From assembly GCA_025966215.1 (NCBI GenBank), contig JAOPVM010000422.1:1-13291 (forward strand): a stretch of DNA of 13,291 nucleotides, given 5' to 3'. This DNA comes from Klenkia sp. GTDB taxonomy: Bacteria > Actinomycetota > Actinomycetes > Mycobacteriales > Geodermatophilaceae. The translations under genes were made by a program, and so were the position numbers. The notes beneath the pieces are model-generated. The model was given only the letters and a program-made list of their open reading frames with translations. It was not told where the DNA came from and searched no databases. Shown here piece after piece: positions 1 to 5,554 of the stretch (position 1 is the first letter of the stretch; each line of letters starts with the position of its first letter).

Positions 1-20
1 TCGACCTGCCCGACCGCTGA
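1..20 (+). CDS. Possible 3' end of an upstream gene (partial)
   Basis: Five codons ending in TGA at 18-20 (reading DLPDR) lie 24 bases before the next start codon at 45. The AGGAG box at 34-38 between them supports a gene boundary here. The fragment is too short to identify, and a chance stop cannot be excluded. Confidence 0.15.
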
Positions 21-44
21 CACCCCGACCCCCAGGAGACCCGC

Positions 45-341
45 ATGGCCCTCGAAGGACTCCCTGGACGGGCCGCCCCCGTGGGCGGTGCCCGCACCGG
101 ACTCCAGCGCACCCGGCTGCCCCGTCCCGGGGGGTCCCCGGCGCGGGGACCGGCCGAGGTGACAGCCCACGCCCCGAGCTCACGGCCCGGGGGGACGACC
201 TGGAGATCAGGGTGCAACCCGGCCCGGGCGGGCGGGGCCTCGAGACCGCCGGCCGCTTCGGCGGCACCCCCGACGCCGACCGCATCGGCGAGCTGCACGG
301 TGCTGCGGTGGAGGGCGCCGTCGCCCGCGCCCGGCAGGAGG
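45..341 (+). pseudogene. Decayed short-chain dehydrogenase N-terminus followed by scrambled sequence
   Basis: ATG 45 has a good ribosome binding site (AGGAG at 34-38, 6-base spacer). The first residues, MALEGLPGRAAPVGGARTGL, resemble an SDR start in which the usual GRxALVTGGAxGIGRA glycine-rich NAD(P) loop has lost its Thr and been altered. After about residue 25 the likeness is lost, and the frame carries Pro/Arg/Ser-rich sequence with a weaker G/C bias at third positions. Between about 194 and 350 the strongest third-position G/C bias moves to another frame, reading DDLEIRVQPGP and then DADRIGELHGAAVEGA, which I do not recognise. The frame from 45 stays open into the alcohol dehydrogenase remnant, so a 192-residue chimeric protein (45-623) could still be made. 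I read this as a collapsed gene rather than a working SDR, because catalytic Tyr-x-x-x-Lys, Ser and most of the fold are absent. Confidence 0.45.
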
Positions 342-623
342 GTGTGCTGGCAGGCCGCCGTCTGGACCCAGGTCGGGGAGATCGCGGTCGAGGGCGTCCC
401 CGAGCCGCAGCTGCCCGCCGACCACGACGTGATCCGGGAGGTCCGGCAGGGCCTCACCTGCGGGTCGGACCTGCACCCGATCAGCGGCCGGACCGGTGCC
501 GCCGTCGCTGTCGGGGGTGCCGGACACGTCGTGGCGATCGACCGCATCCCCGCGATCCGCACCCGCCTGTTCCAGGAGGAGGAGGACCGCTGCGTGCGCG
601 CGGTCGTCCTCCCCGGCTCGTGA
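342..623 (+). pseudogene. Internally deleted zinc-type alcohol dehydrogenase remnant
   Basis: In the frame ending with TGA 621-623 there are three recognisable pieces of a medium-chain zinc alcohol dehydrogenase, in the right order. The first is the N-terminus AAVWTQVGEIAVEGVPEP, leading to the zinc-site motif CGSDLHP. The second is a short nucleotide-binding-domain scrap (AVAVGGAGHVVAIDRIP). The third is a family-like C-terminus (LFQEEEDRCVRAVVLPGS). The whole is about 93 residues against about 350-390 normally, so most of the catalytic domain and Rossmann fold is missing. Third positions are nearly all G/C and no stop interrupts, so the losses were in frame or are recent. The stop overlaps the start of the MBL hydrolase (GTGA at 620-623), so translation through the remnant may still deliver ribosomes to that gene. 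An active enzyme is very unlikely. Confidence 0.65.
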
Positions 624-1441
624 CCGCCGCCCAGCCGGTGACGCTGACCTTCGGCGGCACCGCGACGACGCTGCTGCGACTGGGGCCGTTCACCCTGCTC
701 ACCGACCCCAACTTCCTGCACCGTGGCCAGTACGCCCACCTCGGGTACGGGTTGCGCAGCCGGCGGCTCACCGACCCCGCCATCGCCCCGACCGACCTGC
801 CGCGGCTGGACGCAGTGCTCCTGTCGCACATGCACGGCGACCACTGGGACCGGATCGCCACCCGCGAGCGGCCCCAGGACCTGCGGGTCGTGACCACCCC
901 CGAGGCAACGCGCTGCCTCGGGGCCCGGGGGTTCACAGCCGCCGAGGACCTGCGGCCCTGGCAGACCACCGAGCTCACCTCCGGCGGGCACACCCTCCGG
1001 GTGACGTCGGTGCCCGGTCGGCACGGGCCGGGTCTGCTGTCCCGCCTGCTCCCCCAGGTCATGGGCAGCGTCCTGGAACTGCGCCGGGGCAGCGCCGTCG
1101 CCTGGCGTGGGTACGTCACCGGGGACAGCCTCGTCCGCCCCGTGCTGGGCGAGGTGCTCGACCGGTGCGGACCGCTGGACGCGCTGATCCCGCACCTGGG
1201 TGGCACCCGGGTGGGCCCGTTCCTGGTGACGATGGACGGGCGTCAGGGCGCTGACCTGATCGACCTCCTCCGACCACAGGTGACCGTGCCGGTGCACTAC
1301 GACGACTACACCCTCTTCAAGGACCCGCTCGGGACCCTCTGGCAGCAGGTCGCCGCCCGCCGGCTGCCCGGCGAGCTCCGAGCAGTGAGGCGGGGCGAGA
1401 CGGTCAGCCTGGTCGGAGGTGACCTCCCGCCCCCCGCATGA
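620..1441 (+). CDS. MBL-fold metal-dependent hydrolase (UlaG-like)
   Basis: 273 residues from GTG 620, chosen because the beta-strand opening VTLTFGGTATTLL sits directly after it and because GTGA overlaps the preceding frame's stop. The metallo-beta-lactamase fold is clear: the metal motif HMHGDH lies at residues 70-75, with further likely ligands H135 (GRHGPG), D169 (YVTGDS) and H226 (PVHYDDY). The PHLGGTRVG stretch and the terminal HYDDYTLFK block are typical of the actinobacterial UlaG-like 'MBL fold metallo-hydrolase' group, usually 240-280 residues long. It should be a cytoplasmic di-metal hydrolase, since no signal peptide is visible. The substrate is unknown; relatives are annotated only by fold. 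All key ligands are present, so it is probably active although its upstream partner has decayed. A longer in-frame start at 212 would add 136 residues of the scrambled region and is rejected. Confidence 0.88.
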   Translation: MTAAQPVTLTFGGTATTLLRLGPFTLLTDPNFLHRGQYAHLGYGLRSRRLTDPAIAPTDLPRLDAVLLSHMHGDHWDRIATRERPQDLRVVTTPEATRCLGARGFTAAEDLRPWQTTELTSGGHTLRVTSVPGRHGPGLLSRLLPQVMGSVLELRRGSAVAWRGYVTGDSLVRPVLGEVLDRCGPLDALIPHLGGTRVGPFLVTMDGRQGADLIDLLRPQVTVPVHYDDYTLFKDPLGTLWQQVAARRLPGELRAVRRGETVSLVGGDLPPPA

Positions 1442-1794
1442 CAGGCGTGCCCCGGCCCAGGACCACCACTGCCCTCCCACGAGCTCCGGGGTCCGCTGCG
1501 ACTCTGCCTGCCAGCACGCGGTCGATGGACGGGCAGGCCGGTGGCCGGGACCCCCGCCCCGTTCTCGGGTGGTGCCGTGTCGAACCCAGGGTCCCGGGGG
1601 TAGGTGCGGTGGATGCCGCTCGACCTCCGCCCAGGCCGCACCGCTCGGGACACCACGACGCCCCGGTCGGGCCCCGGTGCGCCCGGCCACCCGACGGCTG
1701 TGCACCACTCCGACACCGCCGGCCCGCGGGCGGCCCTGCACTCGCCGCGGGTCGAGCACGCGACCGCCGCCGACACCGGGGTGGTCCCCACACC
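1442..1794. other. 353-base stretch without a recognised gene
   Basis: Between the MBL hydrolase and the methyltransferase I recognise no domain on either strand. The frame of the methyltransferase is open back to ATG 1438, which overlaps the MBL stop (ATGA). Its reading is Arg/Pro/Gly-rich, however, and its third positions contain many A/T (ACA, ACT, CCA, CGA, GCT), unlike the neighbouring genes. From about 1604 a different frame has the coding-like third-position bias (see the small ORF at 1604-1798). The stretch may be decayed coding DNA, like 45-623, or spacer. Confidence 0.5.
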
Positions 1795-1798
1795 GTGA
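1604..1798 (+). CDS. Doubtful small ORF or gene remnant before the methyltransferase
   Basis: A 64-residue frame opens right after TAG 1601-1603, with possible starts GTG 1604 and ATG 1613, and ends at TGA 1796-1798. That stop overlaps the methyltransferase start (GTGA, 1795-1798). About nine in ten of its third positions are G or C, matching real genes here and unlike the competing plus-strand frame. The product, with stretches such as TAVHHSDTAGPRAALHSPRVEH, matches no family I know. No clear ribosome binding site precedes it. It could be a small translationally coupled gene, the tail of a decayed gene, or chance. The minus strand in the matching phase has an open frame too, so the bias alone does not prove the strand. 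Confidence 0.22.
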   Translation: MRWMPLDLRPGRTARDTTTPRSGPGAPGHPTAVHHSDTAGPRAALHSPRVEHATAADTGVVPTP

Positions 1799-2565
1799 CC
1801 GAGCTGGACAGCGCCGCGATGGAGGACGAGTTCGGTGTCGTGGCCCGGTGGACCGGAGAAGCCGCCCGGACCCTGGGACCCGGCCACGCCGTCCCCGCCG
1901 GCTGCCGCGGCTCGGGCAGCACGGGCGCGCTGCGCTGGCTGGCCGACCGTCTCCACCTCACCTCCGGCAGCCTCCTGGTCGACTCCGGGGCCGGCGTCGG
2001 CGGCCCGGCCGCCTGGGCTGCCGGTGACCTGCAGGCCCGTCCGGTGTGCATCGAGCCGATGCCGGACGCTGTCCGGGCGGCCCAGGGTCTCTTCGGGTTG
2101 CCCGCCGTCGTGGGCACCGCCCAGGCCCTGCCCCTCGCCGACGACGTCACCGCCGCGGCGTGGTGCCTGGGCGTGCTGTGCACCACCCAGGACAAGGCGG
2201 GTGTCCTGGGTGAACTGCACCGGGTGCTCGTCCCCGGCGGTCGACTGGGGCTGCTGGTCTTCCAGCTGGCGGGACGAGCCCCCTCCGGCCCCGCTCCCGA
2301 CGGCAACTCCTTCCCGACCGTCGACGAGCTCGACCGCCTGCTCGACGAGGCCGGCTTCAGCGTGGTCGACACGACCGTGGCCGACCTGCACGACAACCCA
2401 CCCGGTTGGGACGACGCCGTGGACGCCGTGGACGCGGAGATCGCCCGCCGGCACGGTGCGGACCCGCGGTGGATCCGCTCTCACGAGCAATCGGCCCGGA
2501 TGCAGGCTCTGATCGAGTCCGGCAGCGTCGTCCCCCGACTCCTGGTAGCGCAGTCGGGACGGTGA
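1795..2565 (+). CDS. Class I SAM-dependent methyltransferase
   Basis: 256 residues from GTG 1795; ATG 1819 (MEDEFGVVARW) is a possible later start. The Rossmann-type SAM-binding motif I is LLVDSGAGVGG at residues 60-70, with Asp63 and the glycine-rich turn. The acidic residue at the end of strand beta-2 is E87 (CIEPMPD). The motif II region is GTAQALPLADD (107-117), and the post-motif III element LHRVLVPGGRLGLLVF (141-156) is the LxPGGxL hallmark. The length suits a stand-alone small-molecule methyltransferase; there is no membrane segment. The acceptor cannot be told from sequence. Its only close neighbour on the strand is the MBL hydrolase 353 bases upstream, so an operon is possible but unproven. 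A hairpin overlapping its stop may end the transcript. Confidence 0.85.
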   Translation: MTELDSAAMEDEFGVVARWTGEAARTLGPGHAVPAGCRGSGSTGALRWLADRLHLTSGSLLVDSGAGVGGPAAWAAGDLQARPVCIEPMPDAVRAAQGLFGLPAVVGTAQALPLADDVTAAAWCLGVLCTTQDKAGVLGELHRVLVPGGRLGLLVFQLAGRAPSGPAPDGNSFPTVDELDRLLDEAGFSVVDTTVADLHDNPPGWDDAVDAVDAEIARRHGADPRWIRSHEQSARMQALIESGSVVPRLLVAQSGR

Positions 2566-2575
2566 TCACCTCCCG
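2555..2575 (+). terminator. Hairpin over the methyltransferase stop codon
   Basis: CGGGA (2555-2559) pairs with TCCCG (2571-2575), and GGT (2561-2563) with ACC (2568-2570), around a GATC loop, with C2560 bulged. The core GGTGATCACC (2561-2570) is a perfect palindrome. The stop codon 2563-2565 lies inside. There is no T-tract, as is common for actinobacterial terminator-like hairpins. It could equally be an operator-like palindrome. Confidence 0.35.
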
Positions 2576-2925
2576 GTGAGGGCGGCGTCCCGCGGACGGC
2601 CGGCTGAGAACAGCGCTGAGCCCGCAGCACGCAGATCCGTGTCCGGTCCCCCGCCAGTCCTGCGGCCGGTCGACGACACGGCGTCCGCTGCGCCGAGGGA
2701 ACGCCGCGGCTCCGGACTCGTCCTGTCCGCTCAGCTGGGCGCAGCGCGTCGCAGCCGTGGCGGCGACCGTCAGCGCCCCGCTGGGATGTCGGTCAGCGGA
2801 GGTCCCGGCGCACGGCGGCGCGATCGGCGGCCCCTCGACGTCCGTGCTGGTCCGTCGAGGGGCGGCGTCGTCCCGACCGCGTCGGTGCACAGGTCGGTGT
2901 CTCCGTCCAACAGGACGAGCTGCGC
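2566..2925. other. 360-base spacer between convergent genes
   Basis: No plausible protein or RNA gene is seen between the methyltransferase and the convergent CoA lyase. Open frames here read as Arg/Pro/Ser-rich sequence without domains. The notable content is the hairpin at 2830-2863 and the smaller one at 2555-2575. The spacer is long for a convergent junction in this window (compare the 10 bases at 7102-7111). Confidence 0.6.
2830..2863 (-). terminator. Perfect 11-bp hairpin downstream of the CoA-ester lyase
   Basis: GCCCCTCGACG (2830-2840) pairs perfectly with CGTCGAGGGGC (2853-2863) around a 12-base loop. It lies about 60 bases past the lyase stop at 2926-2928 and about 265 bases past the methyltransferase stop, so it could end transcription from either side. 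No U-rich run follows on either strand. Confidence 0.55.
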
Positions 2926-3972
2926 TCAGGCCGTTGCCGCATCCCTCTCGGCCACGAGGTCGGCGAAGGCCAGGATGGCCTGGCACTGCTTGTAGGACGC
3001 GTCGTCCTGCATCTTCCCGTCGACCATCGACGCGCCGGTCCCGTCGGCCAGGGTCTCCACGACACGGCGGGCCCAGGCGACCTGGTCGGCGTCGGGGGTG
3101 AAGACGGTGCGGGCGACCTCGATCTGGACCGGGTGCAGGCTCCAGGCCCCGATGCAGCCCATGACGTAGGCGTTGCGGAACTGGTCCTCGCAGGCCACCA
3201 CGTCCGCGATGTCCCCGAAGGGCCCGTAGTAGGGGTGGATGCCGGCCATCCGGCAGGCGTCGACCATCCGGGCGATCGTGTAGTGCCAGAGGTCCTGCTG
3301 GGCGGTCGCCCGCGGGCCGTGCACCTCCCCGCGGACGTCGCCGTCGACGGCGTCGGTGCGCACCAGGTAGCCCGGGTGTCCCCCACCGACCGCCGTGGTC
3401 TTCATCTGCCGGTCGGCGGCCAGGTCGGCCGGGCCCAGCGAGACGCCCTGCAGCCGGGGGCTGGCGATGCAGATCTCCTCGACGTTGGCCACACCGCGCG
3501 CTGTCTCCAGGATGGCGTGCACCAGCACCGGGCGGGTCAGGCCCGCCCTGGCCTCCAGCTGGGCGATCAACCGGTCGACGAACTGGATGTCCTCGGGGCC
3601 CTCCACCTTGGGGATCATCAGCACCTCGATCCGGTCGCCCACCTCGGTGACCAGCCGGGTCACGTCGTCGAGGAACCAGGGCGAGTTCAGGGCGTTGACC
3701 CGCGACCACAGGGACGTCGTCCCCAGGTCGGCGGTGCGGGCGAACTGCACCAGGCCCTCGCGGGCCGCCTCCTTCCGGGAGGCCTGGACGGCGTCCTCGA
3801 GGTTGCCGAGGAGCACGTCGACGCGTGGCGCGAGGCCGGGCAGCTTGGCGACCATCTTCTCGTTCGAGGGGTCGAAGAAGTGGATCATCCGGGAGGCGAC
3901 CGGGGGGATGGTCCTCAGCGGCGCGGGGGCGCCGACGGCGAGGGGCTGGAAGAAGTCTCGGGGGCTGCGCAC
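2926..3972 (-). CDS. HpcH/HpaI-family CoA-ester lyase (CitE / malyl-CoA lyase-like)
   Basis: 348 residues from GTG at 3970-3972 (reading VRSPRDFFQPLAVG), with a GGAG box at 3982-3985, 9 bases upstream. GTG 3985-3987 would add five residues and lacks a good box. The TIM-barrel CitE family is clear. RVN (R91) is the usual substrate-binding Arg, PKVE lies at 121-124, and E156 (ILETA) and D183 (LGPADLA) are the Mg2+-binding acids. The C-terminal swapped segment DGKMQDDASYKQ (318-329) matches malyl-CoA/citramalyl-CoA lyases. The length is as for the Mcl-type (about 320-350), not the shorter CitE (about 290). It should cleave, or form, a 3-hydroxy-3-carboxyacyl-CoA type bond, releasing acetyl-CoA or propionyl-CoA and a 2-oxoacid such as glyoxylate or pyruvate. 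The exact substrate is unknown. It is divergent from the citryl-CoA-lyase-like gene at 4057, suggesting a shared substrate. Confidence 0.87.
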   Translation of the reverse strand: MRSPRDFFQPLAVGAPAPLRTIPPVASRMIHFFDPSNEKMVAKLPGLAPRVDVLLGNLEDAVQASRKEAAREGLVQFARTADLGTTSLWSRVNALNSPWFLDDVTRLVTEVGDRIEVLMIPKVEGPEDIQFVDRLIAQLEARAGLTRPVLVHAILETARGVANVEEICIASPRLQGVSLGPADLAADRQMKTTAVGGGHPGYLVRTDAVDGDVRGEVHGPRATAQQDLWHYTIARMVDACRMAGIHPYYGPFGDIADVVACEDQFRNAYVMGCIGAWSLHPVQIEVARTVFTPDADQVAWARRVVETLADGTGASMVDGKMQDDASYKQCQAILAFADLVAERDAATA

Positions 3973-4056
3973 AGGATCGGTCTCCACGTCGTCGGGGGCT
4001 CGTCGTGGTTGTATCCAAACGCTGTTCGTATTTCTTGTCGAGCTGGAGGACCCCTC
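3973..4056. promoter_or_regulatory. Divergent promoter region with a candidate operator
   Basis: The 84 bases between the two divergent lyase genes include the most AT-rich run in this part of the window (4009-4038, with TTGTAT and CGTATTTCTTG). An imperfect inverted repeat, CCAAACG (4015-4021) and CGTATTT (4027-4033), sits in its middle. It resembles a TetR-type operator in size, and the TetR gene at 4830 is in the plus-strand unit, so autoregulation is a reasonable guess. GGAGGA (4045-4050), 6 bases before GTG 4057, is the ribosome binding site of the plus-strand gene. No convincing -10/-35 pair stands out. Confidence 0.4.
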
Positions 4057-4830
4057 GTGTCGGACATGACGTGGAAGACGGCCATCGCCGAGGTGCAGGT
4101 GGACGACGTGGTGGTGCGCGGCCACCGCCTCAGTGAGCTGGTCGGGTCGGTCACCTACAGCGACATGGCGTTCCTGCTGATCCGCGGCTCGCTGCCCAGT
4201 GCCCCCGAGCGCGCGACGCTGGAGGCCATCCTGGTGAGCCTGGCCGACCACGGGATCTCGCCGTCCTCGATCGTGGCCCGGACCCTGGCCTCCTGCGGCA
4301 CCCCGGTGCAGGCCAGCATCTCCGGGGCGCTGCTGAGCATCGCCGACTGGCACGGCGGCTCCGGCGAGGAGGTCGCCCAGTTGCTCACGGCGTTGGCCAC
4401 CGACGACGAGGCCACGCTCCGCGAGGCCTGCGCCACCCTGGTCCGGGACCGGAAGAGCCGCCGCGAGCAGGTCCCCGGCTTCGGCCACCCCCAGCACACC
4501 GACGGCGACCCCCGGGCCCGCCAGCTGCTGCGCATCGCCACCGAGCACGGGGTCGCCGCGACCTGCTGCACCGCGCTCACGACCCTGGGCGCGGTGCTGG
4601 CCGACACCACCGGCCGGGAGTCCCTCCGACAGCCCAACGTCACCGGCGCGATCGCCGGCATCCTGCTGGACCTGGGCTTCCCGTGGACGGCGGTGCGCGG
4701 CGTGGTGATGTCGGCGCGGAGCCTGGGGCTCACCGCGCACGTGGTGGAGGAGCTGGAGCAGGGCAACAAGTGGCGGCACGTGTCCAGCGAGGACGTCGAG
4801 TACACCGGACCGCCGGCCCCGGCGGTCTGA
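4057..4830 (+). CDS. Citrate-synthase-fold protein, citryl-CoA lyase-like
   Basis: 257 residues from GTG 4057, set by the GGAGGA box. This is the short, C-terminal-domain-rich citrate synthase type (full enzymes have about 370-430 residues), which in actinobacteria is usually called citryl-CoA lyase. Recognisable citrate synthase landmarks are the first active-site His block ADWHGGSGEE (H99), GFGHPQHTDGDPRAR (H144 and its Arg), and the helix after NVTGAIAGILLDLGFP with MSARSLGLTAHVVEE (R221, H228). Where citrate synthases and ATP-citrate lyases have the catalytic Asp in an NVD motif, this protein has Thr (NVTG, T196; ACC at 4642-4644). It probably binds a CoA thioester and either cleaves or condenses it, perhaps in the same route as the divergent CitE-like lyase, but true citryl-CoA lyase activity is doubtful. 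The stop overlaps the TetR gene start by one base. Confidence 0.8.
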   Translation: MSDMTWKTAIAEVQVDDVVVRGHRLSELVGSVTYSDMAFLLIRGSLPSAPERATLEAILVSLADHGISPSSIVARTLASCGTPVQASISGALLSIADWHGGSGEEVAQLLTALATDDEATLREACATLVRDRKSRREQVPGFGHPQHTDGDPRARQLLRIATEHGVAATCCTALTTLGAVLADTTGRESLRQPNVTGAIAGILLDLGFPWTAVRGVVMSARSLGLTAHVVEELEQGNKWRHVSSEDVEYTGPPAPAV

Positions 4831-5474
4831 TGATGGTCGCCCCCCGCCCGCGGGGCCGCCCGCGCGCCGGGGAGGACCGCAGCGAGGTCCGGATCGCCGA
4901 GATCACCGACGCCGCCGCCCGTCTCTTCACCGAGCGGGGGTACGACTCCACCTCGATGCAGGACGTCGGCGAGGCGGTCGGCATGCGCAAGGGCAGCCTC
5001 TACCAGTACCTGGACAGCCGTGAGGACCTGCTGTTCTGGGTGCTCCGCCGCAACCACGAGCAGCTGCACGCCCACGCGAGCGCGGCCCTGGAGGGCGTGC
5101 CGACCCCGGGGGCGGGGATCGCGGCTGTCGTCGGGGCCCACGTCGGGCACGTGCTGGACAACGCGGCCCTGTCCGCGCTCTACGCGCAGCGCTTCACCAC
5201 CCTGGAACGACACCCGGCGATGCGGGCGGAGATCCTCGCCCTCCGGCGGGGCTACGAGGGCCTGCTCGTCGACCTCCTGGTCCGGGGGCAGTCCTCCGGT
5301 GAGGTGGCGCCCGACCTGGACCCCGCCCTCACCGCCCGGTCACTGCTGGCGATGTGCAACGCCGCCCACCTGTGGGCCCACCCCGGCGGACCGGCCGGCC
5401 GGGACGCGGTCGTGGCCCACCACGTGACGCTGGCCGCCCGCGCGGTCGCCCCGCAGCTCGCCCGGCGTCCTTGA
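4830..5474 (+). CDS. TetR/AcrR-family transcriptional regulator
   Basis: 214 residues from ATG 4830, which shares its A with the preceding stop (TGATG). ATG 4833, one codon later, is equally possible. The N-terminal helix-turn-helix spans about residues 22-68: ITDAAARLFTERGYDSTSMQDVGEAVGMRKGSLYQYLDSREDLL shows the usual TetR pattern of helix 1, the T/S-xxxIA turn and the K-x-x-LY-x-(Y/H)F recognition helix. The C-terminal ligand domain is not diagnostic. Tight coupling to the citryl-CoA-lyase-like gene suggests that it senses a CoA ester or acid of that pathway and represses the divergent promoter at 3973-4056, or the amidohydrolase promoter just downstream. Confidence 0.88.
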   Translation: MMVAPRPRGRPRAGEDRSEVRIAEITDAAARLFTERGYDSTSMQDVGEAVGMRKGSLYQYLDSREDLLFWVLRRNHEQLHAHASAALEGVPTPGAGIAAVVGAHVGHVLDNAALSALYAQRFTTLERHPAMRAEILALRRGYEGLLVDLLVRGQSSGEVAPDLDPALTARSLLAMCNAAHLWAHPGGPAGRDAVVAHHVTLAARAVAPQLARRP

Positions 5475-5554
5475 CACCCACTGTGACGAGTGCCACGGTC
5501 GTCTCGGTCGACATCGGTCCACCGTCGTCGACATCCGACGTCACAGGAGACGCC
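5471..5554 (+). promoter_or_regulatory. Amidohydrolase promoter region with nested repeats
   Basis: TTGACA at 5471-5476 is a consensus -35 box overlapping the TetR stop. CACGGT at 5494-5499 is a weak -10 candidate after 17 bases. CTGTGACG (5481-5488) and CGTCACAG (5539-5546) are perfect 8-bp inverted repeats flanking the leader. Between them GTCGACATC occurs twice, at 5507-5515 and 5527-5535, exactly 20 bases apart, so on the same face of the helix. AGGAG (5545-5549) is the ribosome binding site for ATG 5555 and overlaps the right arm of the inverted repeat. The layout suggests a separately regulated promoter; the binding protein is unknown, with the upstream TetR the obvious candidate. Confidence 0.5.

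Noticed and set aside
212..619. Possible 136-residue N-terminal extension of the MBL hydrolase
   Set aside because: The sequence overlaps the ADH remnant in another frame with a better coding signature, and family members start at the VTLTFGG strand.
1438..1794. N-terminal extension of the methyltransferase starting with an ATGA overlap
   Set aside because: It is Arg/Pro-rich, has poor third-position G/C and no domain; the methyltransferase fold is complete from 1795.
2576..2995. 139-residue open frame on the plus strand in the convergent spacer
   Set aside because: It reads as Arg/Ser/Pro/Ala-rich sequence without domains and runs into the antisense end of the CoA lyase.
3133..4056. Open frame on the plus strand running into the citryl-CoA-lyase-like gene, as if a 565-residue fusion
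   Set aside because: It is antisense to the CitE-like lyase, rich in Gly/His/Arg/Val, and the GGAGGA box places the start at 4057.
3988..4779. Open frame on the minus strand extending the CoA lyase to 617 residues
   Set aside because: The added part lies antisense to the well-supported citryl-CoA-lyase-like gene and has no domain; the family N-terminus (RSPRDFF) begins at 3972.
5354..5554. Upstream extension of the amidohydrolase frame
   Set aside because: It overlaps the end of the TetR gene and a promoter region; the AGGAG box and start of homology are at 5545-5555.
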